Counted from the stretch's first letter, positions 45,916 through 56,191 are shown. The stretch is 64,000 bases of DNA from Actinomycetaceae bacterium (GCA_030540715.1 JAUNVQ010000006.1:48048-112047), one strand, 5' to 3'. Notes: generated by a model not told the origin, from the letters alone. A program made the numbers and translations.

Positions 45916-46791
45916 ATGAATACTTCTACAGGACTGAGCACGTGCAACAGGGTTTTTTCTTTTCGGAGGGCGCAGCATAGCCCTCTTGTGATGGGCATTG
46001 TGAATGTGACACCGGATTCTTTTAGCGATGGCGGCATATACGATACCTCCGCAACTGCTATCGACCACGCATATCAGCTGGTAGAAGACGGAGCCAGCAT
46101 CATTGATATTGGTGGTGAATCGACACGACCTACATCGCAGCGTATCAGTGCGGCTGAAGAAATTCAGCGTATCGGCGAAGTGGTAAAAGAGTTAGCACAT
46201 CAGGACTTCTTGTTAAGTGTTGACACGATTCATAGTGAAACCGCAGAATATGCTATCAAAGCTGGTGCAGACATCATTAACGATGTGTCGGGTGGGCTTT
46301 ACGATCCACGGATGGTGCAGGTCATTGCGCGCAGTGATGTTGCCTATGTTGTTCAGCATTGGCGAGGAACACCTGATGTGATGGATCAACTTACTGACTA
46401 TTCGCATGATGGCGGGGTAGTTGAGGGTGTGATTGTTGAGCTTTCACAGCGAATGGAGCAGTTGCTGGACAGCGGGGTGGATGAACTTCAAATTATTATT
46501 GATCCAGGTATCGGATTTGCAAAAACATCTTGGCAGTCATGGCAGCTAATCAGGAATAGTCACCATATTGGCGAAAAACTGGGGCGGCCTGTTCTTGTGG
46601 GACATTCACGTAAACGTTTTTTAGCTGAAGCATGTGCGCCCAATCAGTGGCATAGTCAGCGCGACAATGCTACTGCGGCGCTGAGTGCCCTGTTAACTCA
46701 GAAAAATATCTGGGCAATCCGTGTACATGACGTGCAATCTAATGTCACAGCACTCAGAAGTGCTTTATGCTGGAATGGTAGGCAGATGTGA
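45916..46791 (+). CDS. folP: Dihydropteroate synthase
   Basis: 291 residues. Joins dihydropterin pyrophosphate and p-aminobenzoate; target of sulfonamides. Both signatures are present: 'MGIVNVTPDSFSDGG' (about 26) and 'DIGGESTRP' (about 66); later 'IIDPGIGFAK' and 'VGHSRKRFL'. The ATG lacks a Shine-Dalgarno. It is divergent from ftsH and followed by folBK. Confidence 0.96.
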   Translation: MNTSTGLSTCNRVFSFRRAQHSPLVMGIVNVTPDSFSDGGIYDTSATAIDHAYQLVEDGASIIDIGGESTRPTSQRISAAEEIQRIGEVVKELAHQDFLLSVDTIHSETAEYAIKAGADIINDVSGGLYDPRMVQVIARSDVAYVVQHWRGTPDVMDQLTDYSHDGGVVEGVIVELSQRMEQLLDSGVDELQIIIDPGIGFAKTSWQSWQLIRNSHHIGEKLGRPVLVGHSRKRFLAEACAPNQWHSQRDNATAALSALLTQKNIWAIRVHDVQSNVTALRSALCWNGRQM

Positions 46792-46850
46792 AACCTTAAT
46801 TGACTTCATCATCTTCATTTAAGGTAAACAACTGTGACGGAAGGAAAGAT

Positions 46851-49199
46851 ATGCTGACGTCTGGGAACCCACCTGTTCAGGGGCTAGATTACATTCGGTT
46901 TTCGGGGCTGCGCGCTTACGGTAAGCACGGAGTATATGACGAAGAACGCGAAAATGGGCAACTATTTATTATTGATGCCGATATTTTTACCGATACCCGC
47001 GACGCGGCGGCTTCCGGGGATCTTTGTGATACTTTTGATTATTCTAAGGTTGTGCAGGTAGCCAAAAACGTTATCGAGGGCGCAACGCATCATCTTATCG
47101 AAGAGCTAGCTCAAAAAATTGCTGATGATCTGCTATGTCTTGACCGTGTTGAGGCTGTGCGGCTATGTTTGCATAAGCCCGAAGCACCTATTGATGCACA
47201 GTTTGATGATGTATCGGTCACTATTTGGCGTGGCAAGGCTTTTGACCGTAGTTGTGGTGAGGAAAAACATGAGGTTGCTCTTGCTGTTGAAACCGATGGA
47301 CAAGCCTCAGATATTGAACAGGATAATCAGGTAACACACGGTATCAACCCAGGTGATGCACAGGTATTCACAGAGGTTGATGAAGGCAAGATTCATGAAC
47401 GCGCGGCTTTACCTGATGGTGGCGCAGGTGAGTCTGTACGTGCTGTGCACAGCGCCTCAGACTATGAGGCAGTACTTCGTGGTGCAGACGGTGGCATTGA
47501 TGATGTGCCAAGCGCTCCGCTTAGTGTGGTTATTGCTTTGGGGGCGAATCTGGGTGAGCCAATCAAGACGCTGCGCAAGGCGATCGCTGATATTTCACAA
47601 TTAGAGGGCGTTGGGCTGGAGTCTGTTGGTACTTTGATTCGCACTGAACCCGTTGTAAAGCAACAGCAAGATGCGCAGCCGGACTACTTCAATACGGTCA
47701 TTGGCATACAAAGTGTTTTGAGTCCACGCCAGCTTTTTCACCGTTTACAAGACATTGAGCAAAAATATGGCCGTGAAAGAAAAGAACGATGGGGAGCACG
47801 AACAATAGACATTGACTTAATTGACATAAAAGGTATTGTCAGTGAAGATCCCGAGTTAACGATTCCGCATCCACGTGCCCATGAACGTGCATTTGTTCTT
47901 ATGCCATGGACGGCAATAGAACCCAATGCCCGTCTTGGTGCGCATGGCGAAATTATTACCCTGTGCGAACATGCTGATGATAGGCGTGGCATTAAAGAGA
48001 TGTGGGAATACTGGTATGGCTCAGATGTTGACAAGGATGTTCCAGCGCCATCAACGGGAACGGGAGCTCTTCCCCTGCCGCAGTGGCTCAACGTCAGCGC
48101 ACGAAAAGAAGTACGAATCGTTGATGATCCAGACGCGGTAAGCCAGGTGCATACCATTCAAAATGTCCCCGAAATACTCAAACGCAGAGGTTGGCGTGAG
48201 GCCTCAGCACGACATGCGGGTAATGGCTCAGCTCCTGGCGATTCAAGAGTGCAATCCCTGATTGAGGGTGTGCCAACTGTATCTTCTGCGCCAATGTCAC
48301 CGTCTACACCTTCCGCCAGTGATCTGCCACATGGTAACGCAAAGCAGGCTTCAGCAGCACAGGTGGCAATGATGCAGGGTAATATACCACAGGGACAAAG
48401 TGGTGCTGCGGGGGTACCACTGGCATCCGCTGTTAATGTTGCTGGTCAACCGCAGGTTGCTCATGATGCTACTACGCCTCCTCCATTTCCGGTGCTTTCA
48501 TCATCGACCGATCAACAGAAGAAGAAGGTTAGTGTATGGCGACGTTTTTTGGCGTGGCTGTCGTTGGCGCCATCAGAATATAATGAGGCATATCCGCTGT
48601 CCGCACCTGGTGGTGACAATCACTTTCAGCATTCGTCTGCGCCTCAGTGGCCAACAATTAATGAACACAATGCTTCGGCTCCCGCTACTGCGCAAACACC
48701 AGTTGCTATCTTTGATGAAGACGATGGGGAAGACAGAACCCGCCCGGTAAGCAGGATTGAAGATGACAGTGCAGCTACTGAGGGAAGTGATGATAACTGC
48801 GAAACAGCGCCGATCGCTGCACCACTACCAACGACGGTTACTCGCACACCAATTATTCACGGTCGTTCACGCAAGCAAAATCATCTTCAGCAATCCAATT
48901 TGCACCAATCTGGTGGGCAACAGGCTAATGCTGCGCAAGGAGGATCACCACGTAGAGGCACTTCTAATGATGGTGATCCCACCCAGGTGAGTACCTCACA
49001 GGTGCAAGCAGAAGGTGGGGACATGGATAGGACTGACACTGACGATGCTGATTTAGGTGATAGTCAATCAGGTAGATCACAACGGGAACAAGACCCTGCA
49101 GTTGCTCAAGCACAGCGTATTGCCCAAAATGTTTCTGATGTAAAATCGCAGATAGTGCGACCAACAACAACTGGATCAATTCCTGTGGTTAAAAGCTGA
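46851..49199 (+). CDS. Bifunctional FolB-FolK with large disordered C-terminal extension
   Basis: 782 residues. Dihydroneopterin aldolase (about 10-125: 'DYIRFSGLRAYGKHGVYDEER') is fused to HPPK (about 222-380: 'VVIALGANLGEPIKTLRKAI', and signature 'ARTIDIDLIDI'). Together they perform two consecutive steps before FolP. Residues about 400-782 are a Gln/Ser/Pro-rich low-complexity tail of unknown purpose with a short basic-hydrophobic patch ('VSVWRRFLAWLSL', about 565). FolB-FolK fusions are known in Actinomyces and Bifidobacterium. ATG 46851 has GGAAGGAAAG upstream; an open TTG lies at 46800. Confidence 0.93.
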   Translation: MLTSGNPPVQGLDYIRFSGLRAYGKHGVYDEERENGQLFIIDADIFTDTRDAAASGDLCDTFDYSKVVQVAKNVIEGATHHLIEELAQKIADDLLCLDRVEAVRLCLHKPEAPIDAQFDDVSVTIWRGKAFDRSCGEEKHEVALAVETDGQASDIEQDNQVTHGINPGDAQVFTEVDEGKIHERAALPDGGAGESVRAVHSASDYEAVLRGADGGIDDVPSAPLSVVIALGANLGEPIKTLRKAIADISQLEGVGLESVGTLIRTEPVVKQQQDAQPDYFNTVIGIQSVLSPRQLFHRLQDIEQKYGRERKERWGARTIDIDLIDIKGIVSEDPELTIPHPRAHERAFVLMPWTAIEPNARLGAHGEIITLCEHADDRRGIKEMWEYWYGSDVDKDVPAPSTGTGALPLPQWLNVSARKEVRIVDDPDAVSQVHTIQNVPEILKRRGWREASARHAGNGSAPGDSRVQSLIEGVPTVSSAPMSPSTPSASDLPHGNAKQASAAQVAMMQGNIPQGQSGAAGVPLASAVNVAGQPQVAHDATTPPPFPVLSSSTDQQKKKVSVWRRFLAWLSLAPSEYNEAYPLSAPGGDNHFQHSSAPQWPTINEHNASAPATAQTPVAIFDEDDGEDRTRPVSRIEDDSAATEGSDDNCETAPIAAPLPTTVTRTPIIHGRSRKQNHLQQSNLHQSGGQQANAAQGGSPRRGTSNDGDPTQVSTSQVQAEGGDMDRTDTDDADLGDSQSGRSQREQDPAVAQAQRIAQNVSDVKSQIVRPTTTGSIPVVKS

Positions 49200-49206
49200 T
49201 ACCGCC

Positions 49207-49710
49207 ATGAAAAAACTGCAAGTTATTTCCAGAAAATCGCTTGTTTACTGGTGTATTGCTACAGCCTTCATTGGCTATAGTGGTGTTCAAGTGATTATTG
49301 TTACGGGGTACACCCCGTTGATTATTCATCCAGTTAATGCGTTGGTATTTGTTGGGACTGCGATTGTGCTCGCTCTTTATGGCCGTGCAGTATTAAAATT
49401 GAAGGATCATCAGGAAACATGGCTCACGCATGATAAAGCAGGCTATGTGGTAGTTTTTGCTCAGGCATGTTTATACTTTAGTGCGATCATGGCAGGGTTT
49501 ATGGGTTCACAGTTAGTGGCGGGGATCATGCGTTATGAATCACCTGTGATGTTCAGATTAGCAATTGGTGCAGGCGCGTGCTTTGTTGCCGCAATTGTGC
49601 TAGGGCTTGTGGCAAGCAGTGTTGAGAAATGGTGCATTGTTGATGATGATGGTGATGAGGACTATCCGTCACAAGATAAAGGCCCATCAGGGGTTGCCAA
49701 TCCGGCATAG
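49207..49710 (+). CDS. DUF3180 membrane protein
   Basis: 167 residues, four membrane helices, acidic C-terminus ('DDDGDEDYPS'). DUF3180 members stand directly after folK in most Actinomycetota, as here. Function unknown. Confidence 0.87.
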   Translation: MKKLQVISRKSLVYWCIATAFIGYSGVQVIIVTGYTPLIIHPVNALVFVGTAIVLALYGRAVLKLKDHQETWLTHDKAGYVVVFAQACLYFSAIMAGFMGSQLVAGIMRYESPVMFRLAIGAGACFVAAIVLGLVASSVEKWCIVDDDGDEDYPSQDKGPSGVANPA

Positions 49711-49714
49711 TCCA

Positions 49715-50824
49715 ATGTCCACTTCTTCAACCATACCTGCCATGGATCATCACAAGCCTGCGAAGCGGCATCGTTACACTTCTACCAAGCATGAAGTTTG
49801 TGAGCAAGTAAAGCACAAGGATGTCCTGCGCATCCTTGGTGAGTGGTACGTCCACAATGCGCGTGCATTACCGTGGCGTGACCCCACCACCTCTGCTTGG
49901 GGAGTGCTGGTATCTGAAGTTATGTCACAACAAACTCCTATGAACCGTGTAGAACCTATCTGGCGAAACTGGATGGCATCGTGGCCTACCGCGCATTCAT
50001 TAGCTGCAGCATCGCCCTCCAAGATTATTGTTGCCTGGGCCAATTTGGGGTATCCGCGCCGCGCTCTTCGTCTTCACGAATGTGCGAAGGTTGTGAGTGA
50101 CGAATACTTGGGCAACGTTCCACAGACCTTTGAAGAGTTGATTGGTTTGCCCGGCATTGGTGAATATACTGCTAACGCTGTGCTCTGTTTTGCCTGGGGA
50201 AAACGAGTCTGCGTACTTGATACCAATATCAGACGTGTGCTGTTACGAGTATTTGATGGAATTGATCAACCGCCGCGTTCAATGAATAGCGCCGAAAAAC
50301 ATCGACACATCAGCCGTCTTCCAATTGACCTCGTTGATTCCATCGTCTGGAACAAGGCAATGATGGAGTTTGGTGCTTTGGTGTGCACAGCGCAAAAACC
50401 CGCTTGCTCCATATGCCCACTAGCGCGTCACTGCGTATTCCAACAATCGGGAGCGCATGTACATGGCCGTCACGTTAAAAAACAAACATGGGTAGGTACA
50501 GATCGTCAAGCACGAGGGCGTATTATGCGTTTGCTACGTGAGCTTCATGAACAACAGCGCTATTGTCTGAGTGTCGAGCGGGCGCTATGTGAGGCAAGAT
50601 TAACAAAACCTCCAGCCGCCAGCGGTGGGCAAGCGCGGAGCAACGCTGGAAGTGGTGAACACAAGCATGCAAAGGCCGCAAGTGATGCTACAGGCACCTG
50701 CGCACACCACACTGATGCAAACTTCGATAATACCCGGGCGAAGCGAGTATTAAAAAGCCTGATAGATGATGGTTTGATAGTGTATTGTGACAGTGAGCAA
50801 ACATCGGTTCGATTACCTGAATAG
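49715..50824 (+). CDS. mutY: A/G-specific adenine glycosylase
   Basis: 369 residues. Excises adenine opposite 8-oxoguanine. Catalytic Glu in 'VSEVMSQQTP' (about 70), helix-hairpin-helix 'LPGIGEYTANAV' (about 145), catalytic Asp in 'LDTNIRR' (about 168) and a complete 4Fe-4S set C-x6-C-x2-C-x5-C (about 223-240). The family's usual 'MLQQT' is 'MSQQT'. The C-terminal part is a short winged-helix-like end, not a full NUDIX domain. The frame is open to 49607, but ATG 49715, 5 nt after the DUF3180 stop, avoids a long overlap. Confidence 0.93.
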   Translation: MSTSSTIPAMDHHKPAKRHRYTSTKHEVCEQVKHKDVLRILGEWYVHNARALPWRDPTTSAWGVLVSEVMSQQTPMNRVEPIWRNWMASWPTAHSLAAASPSKIIVAWANLGYPRRALRLHECAKVVSDEYLGNVPQTFEELIGLPGIGEYTANAVLCFAWGKRVCVLDTNIRRVLLRVFDGIDQPPRSMNSAEKHRHISRLPIDLVDSIVWNKAMMEFGALVCTAQKPACSICPLARHCVFQQSGAHVHGRHVKKQTWVGTDRQARGRIMRLLRELHEQQRYCLSVERALCEARLTKPPAASGGQARSNAGSGEHKHAKAASDATGTCAHHTDANFDNTRAKRVLKSLIDDGLIVYCDSEQTSVRLPE

Positions 50825-50882
50825 AAGCACTAAACGGCGTGCCAGTGGGTAATCCAGTAACGAAAAGGCTACCGTAAATACT

Positions 50883-51551
50883 ATGTCTGCAAGTAATCGA
50901 GGTACTTCACGAAGGCCCGGCCCACCACGAGCAGCACGCGGTGTCCCTCCACGTGCCGGAAGGCCCATACCGCGCGGAAAGAAACGTCCAACACAAAAGG
51001 TATTCTTTTATCGACGCTTACTGGTTTTTGGGATCCTCCTTGCAGTGCTCGCAACAATCGTGTGGGGTATTTTGGCCGCCATCAACTATGTTCAGGCAGT
51101 CAAAGAAGTACAAGCGGAAGCCCAACGAAAAAAAGCGTATAAAGAACGTATCATCGAACCAGTTCCGTGTGACGTTAAAATGCTGAAAAAAACAGTTGCC
51201 TCGCCACCACAAAATGTCGATGCAGGTAAAACAATCGAGTTTGATGTTGAGGTTTACAATCCATCTATTGATGTGCCATGCACAATGGATGCTTCGAATA
51301 AAACTATTGGCATTGTGATAAAAACTGGTGATGTCACGGTGTATGACTCTACAAAGTGCCATGCAAAAGACGATGATTTGCAAATTCTGTTGGCCCCGGA
51401 ACTCGACTATAAAAAACACTTCACGTGGAACACCAAAAACTATGATGATACATGCAAAGAACAAGGTGAATCCCTACCAGGAACCTATCGTGTATCTATG
51501 AAAGTTGGTAAAGAAATAGCTCGCGAAGAACACCCCTTCGTTATCAATTAA
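50883..51551 (+). CDS. Single-pass membrane protein with extracellular beta domain
   Basis: 222 residues. Disordered Arg/Pro-rich cytoplasmic start (1-40), one membrane helix (about 44-68), then an exported beta-sandwich-like domain with four cysteines ('PVPCDVKM', 'DVPCTMDA', 'TKCHAKD', 'DTCKEQG'), probably two disulphides. Similar proteins follow mutY in other actinobacteria; function unknown. Confidence 0.77.
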   Translation: MSASNRGTSRRPGPPRAARGVPPRAGRPIPRGKKRPTQKVFFYRRLLVFGILLAVLATIVWGILAAINYVQAVKEVQAEAQRKKAYKERIIEPVPCDVKMLKKTVASPPQNVDAGKTIEFDVEVYNPSIDVPCTMDASNKTIGIVIKTGDVTVYDSTKCHAKDDDLQILLAPELDYKKHFTWNTKNYDDTCKEQGESLPGTYRVSMKVGKEIAREEHPFVIN

Positions 51552-51804
51552 GGAAGTGCAAAAAGCGCTCCTTCAAGAAGTCATTGTTAGTAATGCAAAG
51601 TTGATAGTTGGACAGGCTAAAACGTGTTCATTTGCATGTGATGTGTATTTGCCTTGCGGGCAAAAAAGATATGGCCCGTACGTGGAAAGACCGCTGGCAA
51701 AGGCTTGCAAGAATATTCACTATCGCCGCATTGTGCTTCGATGGATAGGAAAGCGGCGCATCACTAGCTGAGCGGTGCTTCGCAGGTAGAAAACTAGCGA
51801 AAAA

Positions 51805-53175
51805 TCAATTATTAGGAAGGCACGCCCCAACAGCTTGAGCGATATTTTCAACAGGCAGTATTGTCATACGTGGGAACTTGCCTAATTCATCACTTCTGGC
51901 AAATGGCACCACCGCAGTGGTAAAACCAAGACGAGCGGCCTCTTGAAGACGTTGTTGTACACCAACAGTTGCACGCACCTCACCGGTAAGACCAACCTCG
52001 CCAATAGCAACAAGACCGCTGGTGATAGCTCGGTTAGTAGCTGCTGAAAGCACGGCCATCACCACCGCTAAATCAATAGCTGGTTCCGTTGTTTTAGCGC
52101 CACCAACTGTTGACACATACACATCATTGGTGCCTAACTGCACATCCAGCCGTGCTTGAAGCACAGCCAGAGCCATAGATACACGCGAATGATCTAGCCC
52201 AGATGTGGTTCGTCGTGGGTTGCCACCACTGCCAGGGGCGCTGAGGGCCTGAATTTGAAGAGGCATAGGACGCCTACCCTCAAGGGTGACTGTGACACAG
52301 GTTCCTGGCACAAGGTTATCCGTTCCCGATAAAAATAGTCCTGAGGGGTCGGGAAGCTCCACAATACCTGCGGCCCCCAACTCAAAGCAGCCAACCTCGT
52401 CCGTTGGACCGTAACGATTCTTCAAACAGCGAATAAGTCGAAGGCGTGAGTGCCGGTCACCTTCAAATTGGCAAACAACATCAACAAGGTGCTCCAATAT
52501 ACGTGGGCCCGCAATACCGCCATCCTTGGTGACGTGGCCAACCAGTAAGACGGGCGTGTGGGTGCGTTTGGCTTCAGCTATCAAAGCGCCAGCAACCGCT
52601 CTTACCTGAGCGACACCCCCGGCTGAACCATCAACATCGCCGCTGGCAAGAGTTTGCACAGAATCAACAACTACTAGCGCTGGTTTCATTTGCTGAATAT
52701 ATCCCAGCGCCTTGGCAATATCGGTTTCTGCTGCCAAATAAAGCTCATCCTGAATAGCGCCAATTCTTTCAGCGCGCAGCCGTACCTGCGACGCAGATTC
52801 TTCACCCGTCACGTACAATACTCCAGATGTGGTGCGGGCTGCCATTTTTGCACAAACATCAAGCAGTAGAGTCGATTTACCAACCCCAGGTTCGCCGGCT
52901 ACTAAAATGACGGCACCTGGAACAATGCCTCCACCTAGCACACGATCAAGCTCACCAACGCCACTGGGAACAGCCCGCGCTGTTTCAATATCAATTGACC
53001 CAATTGGCTGCGCAGGCTTGACCGGTGTTTTTGGTACAACTGCACGCGGAACTTCGCCCTCTGAAACATCTTGTTCCAAAGTACCCCACGCCGAACACAT
53101 ACGGCATTGTCCAAGCCACTTCGCAGTGGTCCATCCACATTCCGAACAAACGAATTGTGTTTTTGCTTTCGCCAT
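51805..53175 (-). CDS. radA: DNA repair protein RadA (Sms)
   Basis: 456 residues, full length. Branch-migration helicase in recombination. N-terminal C4 zinc finger ('CSECGWTT' and 'CRMCSAWG'), Walker A 'GEPGVGKST' (about 95), the RadA 'KNRYG' motif (about 251) and a Lon-like C-terminal domain. Starts 19 nt after the trkA stop, so it is the last gene of a trkH-trkA-radA unit. Confidence 0.96.
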   Translation of the reverse strand: MAKAKTQFVCSECGWTTAKWLGQCRMCSAWGTLEQDVSEGEVPRAVVPKTPVKPAQPIGSIDIETARAVPSGVGELDRVLGGGIVPGAVILVAGEPGVGKSTLLLDVCAKMAARTTSGVLYVTGEESASQVRLRAERIGAIQDELYLAAETDIAKALGYIQQMKPALVVVDSVQTLASGDVDGSAGGVAQVRAVAGALIAEAKRTHTPVLLVGHVTKDGGIAGPRILEHLVDVVCQFEGDRHSRLRLIRCLKNRYGPTDEVGCFELGAAGIVELPDPSGLFLSGTDNLVPGTCVTVTLEGRRPMPLQIQALSAPGSGGNPRRTTSGLDHSRVSMALAVLQARLDVQLGTNDVYVSTVGGAKTTEPAIDLAVVMAVLSAATNRAITSGLVAIGEVGLTGEVRATVGVQQRLQEAARLGFTTAVVPFARSDELGKFPRMTILPVENIAQAVGACLPNN

Positions 53176-53194
53176 GATGTCTCCACGTTAAGGG

Positions 53195-53860
53195 TTAAGG
53201 GCGCTGTGCAAACTTTTCTAATAAGGTGGCATCTCCCGACACAATGATCACGTCATTTGAGTTAATACGTGTGGTATCGGAGGCATATTCAAAGGGCTGG
53301 CCAGGGCTCATCACTCCTAAAACCTTTACGCCGTAATGCTGTGGAATATCAAGCTCACCTAGATTAAAACCATGAGTTTCCTGTGGTGGATGCATCTTCA
53401 CAATCGAAAAACCCTTCCCCATCTCGATATAGTCAAGCATGGGGCCACCCACTAAATGAGCGGTACGTTGACCAGCATCAAACTCTGGATACACAACGTG
53501 GTGAGCACCTATACGCTGCAAAATACGGCCATGTTCACGACTTGTAGCTTTTGCCCAGATGGCGGGCATTCCAAGATCAACTAGATTAGCGGTGATAAGC
53601 ACGGATGCCTCCAGCGAAGATCCCACGCCAACAACAGCTGATTGGAAATCGTTAACTCCGACCTGTTCCAATGCCTCAACATTGGTTCCATCTGCTTGTA
53701 TAAGGGGTAGGCGGCCCTGCCACTGATTAATAATCTCCGGTGTCTTCTCGATTGCCAAAACTTCACGGCCAAGTCGGTTCAGTGTTGCTGCAACGGCGGA
53801 ACCGAAGCGACCCAGGCCAATAACGAGGGTACCTGCTGCGTCTTTTTCTTTGCGTGCCAT
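53195..53860 (-). CDS. TrkA/KtrA potassium-uptake regulatory subunit
   Basis: 221 residues. RCK_N Rossmann domain with 'VIGLGRFGSAVAATL' (NAD/ATP-binding) and a C-terminal RCK_C domain. Gates the membrane subunit encoded 22 nt upstream. Confidence 0.94.
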   Translation of the reverse strand: MARKEKDAAGTLVIGLGRFGSAVAATLNRLGREVLAIEKTPEIINQWQGRLPLIQADGTNVEALEQVGVNDFQSAVVGVGSSLEASVLITANLVDLGMPAIWAKATSREHGRILQRIGAHHVVYPEFDAGQRTAHLVGGPMLDYIEMGKGFSIVKMHPPQETHGFNLGELDIPQHYGVKVLGVMSPGQPFEYASDTTRINSNDVIIVSGDATLLEKFAQRP

Positions 53861-53882
53861 GTGTTCTACCTTAGCGCATTAG

Positions 53883-55295
53883 CTAGCCGATGGCGGGACG
53901 TTCTTCTGGCATACGGATAACGCGTTTTCTTTCACGCAGGGCAAGGGCCGCAGCTACAGTCATTGTTCCTGTGCGTCCAGCAAACATGAGGGCGGTAAGT
54001 ACGTATTTTGCAATGGAGGGAAGATCGGGAGTGATACCCGTAGACAGGCCGACTGTTCCAAAGGCAGAAATAACTTCAAAACCAATAACGTCGAGCGAAT
54101 ACTCGGTGACATTAAGGAGGAAAAAGATTGAGGTACCTACAAAGAGTGCACCAATACCAGTAACCGCAACAGCCAAGCGAACAGTAGAAGCAGGTATGCG
54201 TCGGTCGAAAGCCTCAATATCGCGATCGCCGCGTGTTTCAGCAATAACGGCCATTACAAGAACTGCCAGTGTTGTTACCTTGATGCCACCAGCTGTAGAG
54301 GCGGAACCTCCACCAATAAACATGAGCAAGTCGATCAAATACCATGAACCACGGGTCATTTGACCAACGTCAATAGTTGATAACCCTGATGAGCGCGAAT
54401 TGACGCCAAAAAGCATGGCCGCCTGTATCTTTTCATCCCAGGGGAGCTCTGCAAAAGTTCGCGGATTGTTGAACTCTGAGCTGAGTATCAGCACTGCAGC
54501 CAAAAGAAACAGGCCGCCGTAGGTGGTGAGCGTGAGCTTTGTATGCAAAGTAATGCGCGCACCTTCGTGCCAGTGGCGCCACAGATTAAGGCTTACAGGA
54601 AAGCCAATAGCGCCCAGGGCTGTTCCCACAATGACGGGTGTGACAAACCACCAGTCTCCAGCATGAGCTTCCATACCTTCCGGTAGCACCACAAAGCCAG
54701 CGTTGTTGAATATAGAGAATGCCATAAACAATGCGTGCCAGGTGGCCATAATAATGTTGTCGTTAAGGGTGATAAAACGAGGAAGAAGGACAAGGAAAAT
54801 CAGGAGCTCGCATGTTGATGACACAATAATGACGGCTTTAATCAGAGAGCCAACGGCTCCCAAAGATGCTGTTTTTGTTTCGGTTGCTGCCAACATGCGT
54901 TGGGTTAAACCAATATGTCGTGATACGGCTAGGGCCAGTAGCGATGCAAGTGTCATAACGCCAAGACCACCGATTTTCATAGAAAAGAGCAAGACAACTT
55001 GACCAAATACTGACCAGTAGGTTGCTGTATCAACTGTGACAAGTCCGGTGACGCACACAGCCGAAGTTGCATTAAACAGGGCATCGACAAAGGGTGCACG
55101 ATGACCAGTTTGCGTTGCTGCGGGTAACGATAGTAAAGCTGTGGCGGTAGAGATAATAAGAGCGAATGTTGTTAAGGCTAGGCGCGCAGGTGAGGTTTTT
55201 GCAAAATGGTCAATGCGGTTACGCAGATGTGCCATCCGAGAGGTGTGTTGAGGATCAGGAGCGGCGTAGGAGTCGCGATCACCGGGTTCGTTCAC
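53883..55295 (-). CDS. TrkH/KtrB potassium-transporting subunit
   Basis: 470 residues, eight-helix potassium channel-like transporter with four selectivity-type loops: 'TSAVCVTGLV', 'NNAGFVV', 'NSRSSGLST' and 'FGTVGLSTG'. Two of the four show the expected Gly. The N-terminus is extended and polar. First gene of the operon with trkA and radA. Confidence 0.94.
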   Translation of the reverse strand: MNEPGDRDSYAAPDPQHTSRMAHLRNRIDHFAKTSPARLALTTFALIISTATALLSLPAATQTGHRAPFVDALFNATSAVCVTGLVTVDTATYWSVFGQVVLLFSMKIGGLGVMTLASLLALAVSRHIGLTQRMLAATETKTASLGAVGSLIKAVIIVSSTCELLIFLVLLPRFITLNDNIIMATWHALFMAFSIFNNAGFVVLPEGMEAHAGDWWFVTPVIVGTALGAIGFPVSLNLWRHWHEGARITLHTKLTLTTYGGLFLLAAVLILSSEFNNPRTFAELPWDEKIQAAMLFGVNSRSSGLSTIDVGQMTRGSWYLIDLLMFIGGGSASTAGGIKVTTLAVLVMAVIAETRGDRDIEAFDRRIPASTVRLAVAVTGIGALFVGTSIFFLLNVTEYSLDVIGFEVISAFGTVGLSTGITPDLPSIAKYVLTALMFAGRTGTMTVAAALALRERKRVIRMPEERPAIG

Positions 55296-55670
55296 ATTCC
55301 CCTCTTTCTGCTAAAAACATTATGGTGCAGGCTCTTGCTGTGTGTCGATTGTATGGTGACACATAGTCATATTGCCAGTGAAACGCTCATGCGTCATTCA
55401 TTACTTTAATCACCAGCAGGGTTATGGCGAAAGTTCATCAACAAGTACGTTCTTGGGCAAGCGGTCAGAAACAGGGCGAGAGGACGAAAGTGGGACTTTG
55501 GGCCTATGGAAAATCTGAATGTTGTATAAGTTATATGTGTGAAATTTGAGGTATTATGGAATCGACTATGTGTTGAGTGTGGAAATACTCTACACTCAGC
55601 TATAGAACCACTGGATTGTCGATAATGCAACCAGTATGACAATTTTCATGAAGTAGCAAGGACGGATACG
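55296..55670 (+). other. Divergent promoter region (trkH / BldC-like gene)
   Basis: 375 nt, AT-rich near 55540, no gene visible. Confidence 0.45.
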
Positions 55671-55889
55671 ATGGCTCAGCAGCAAGCTCCACGTTTTGTG
55701 ACAGTGGCAGAAGTTGCCTCTCTCATGCGCGTGTCTAAAATGACTGTTTATCGTATGATTCACTCTGGTGAGCTTCCCGCGATCCGCGTTGGTAAGTCTT
55801 TTCGATTGCCTGAAGCAGCAGTCCATCAGCTCCTTCAATCAGGAGTGCATCAGTGGGAAGATGAAAGTGACTCTGCAGCCAATGGGTAG
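55671..55889 (+). CDS. BldC-like excisionase-type helix-turn-helix protein
   Basis: 72 residues, MerR/excisionase-type DNA-binding domain: 'FVTVAEVASLMRVSKMTVYRMIHSGELPAIRVGKSFRLPE'. Small proteins of this type next to the bS22 gene are conserved in Actinomycetota and include the developmental regulator BldC. AAGGA precedes ATG 55671. It is not a phage excisionase in this setting. Confidence 0.9.
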   Translation: MAQQQAPRFVTVAEVASLMRVSKMTVYRMIHSGELPAIRVGKSFRLPEAAVHQLLQSGVHQWEDESDSAANG

Positions 55890-56024
55890 GTAGACTTATA
55901 TAGGTCATTGCTTCCGTGATGTGTTCTGATAGTGGCGCTTGCCGTCAAGGGAAATATCATGCAGCATGAAGAAATGAAGAAACAGCCAAGAAGCCAACTA
56001 TAAATTTTATTAGAAGGGGGATCG

Positions 56025-56123
56025 ATGGGTTCGGTAGTGAAAAAACGACGTAAAAGGATGTCGAAAAAGAAGCACCGTAAACTGCTGCGAAAGACTCGCC
56101 ACCAGCGTCGCAATAAGAAGTAG
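56025..56123 (+). CDS. Small ribosomal subunit protein bS22 (AURKAIP1/COX24 domain)
   Basis: 32 residues, extremely basic: begins '[19 protein letters not shown]'. This is the actinobacterial bS22, found in mycobacterial 30S structures near the decoding site. GAAGGGGG precedes the ATG and a terminator follows. Confidence 0.95.
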   Translation: MGSVVKKRRKRMSKKKHRKLLRKTRHQRRNKK

Positions 56124-56191
56124 CACAGATGCCTATGCTTCCTTACGGTAGTCGTTGGGAGGGTGACTAGGCGCGTATAGCTTTACATAAC

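Noticed and set aside
51556..51771. 71-codon frame between the membrane protein and radA
   Set aside because: Starts just after the previous gene without a ribosome site and shows no motif; likely non-coding.
55671..55889. Phage excisionase
   Set aside because: The excisionase-like HTH protein sits beside bS22 in the conserved actinobacterial BldC setting, with no phage genes nearby.
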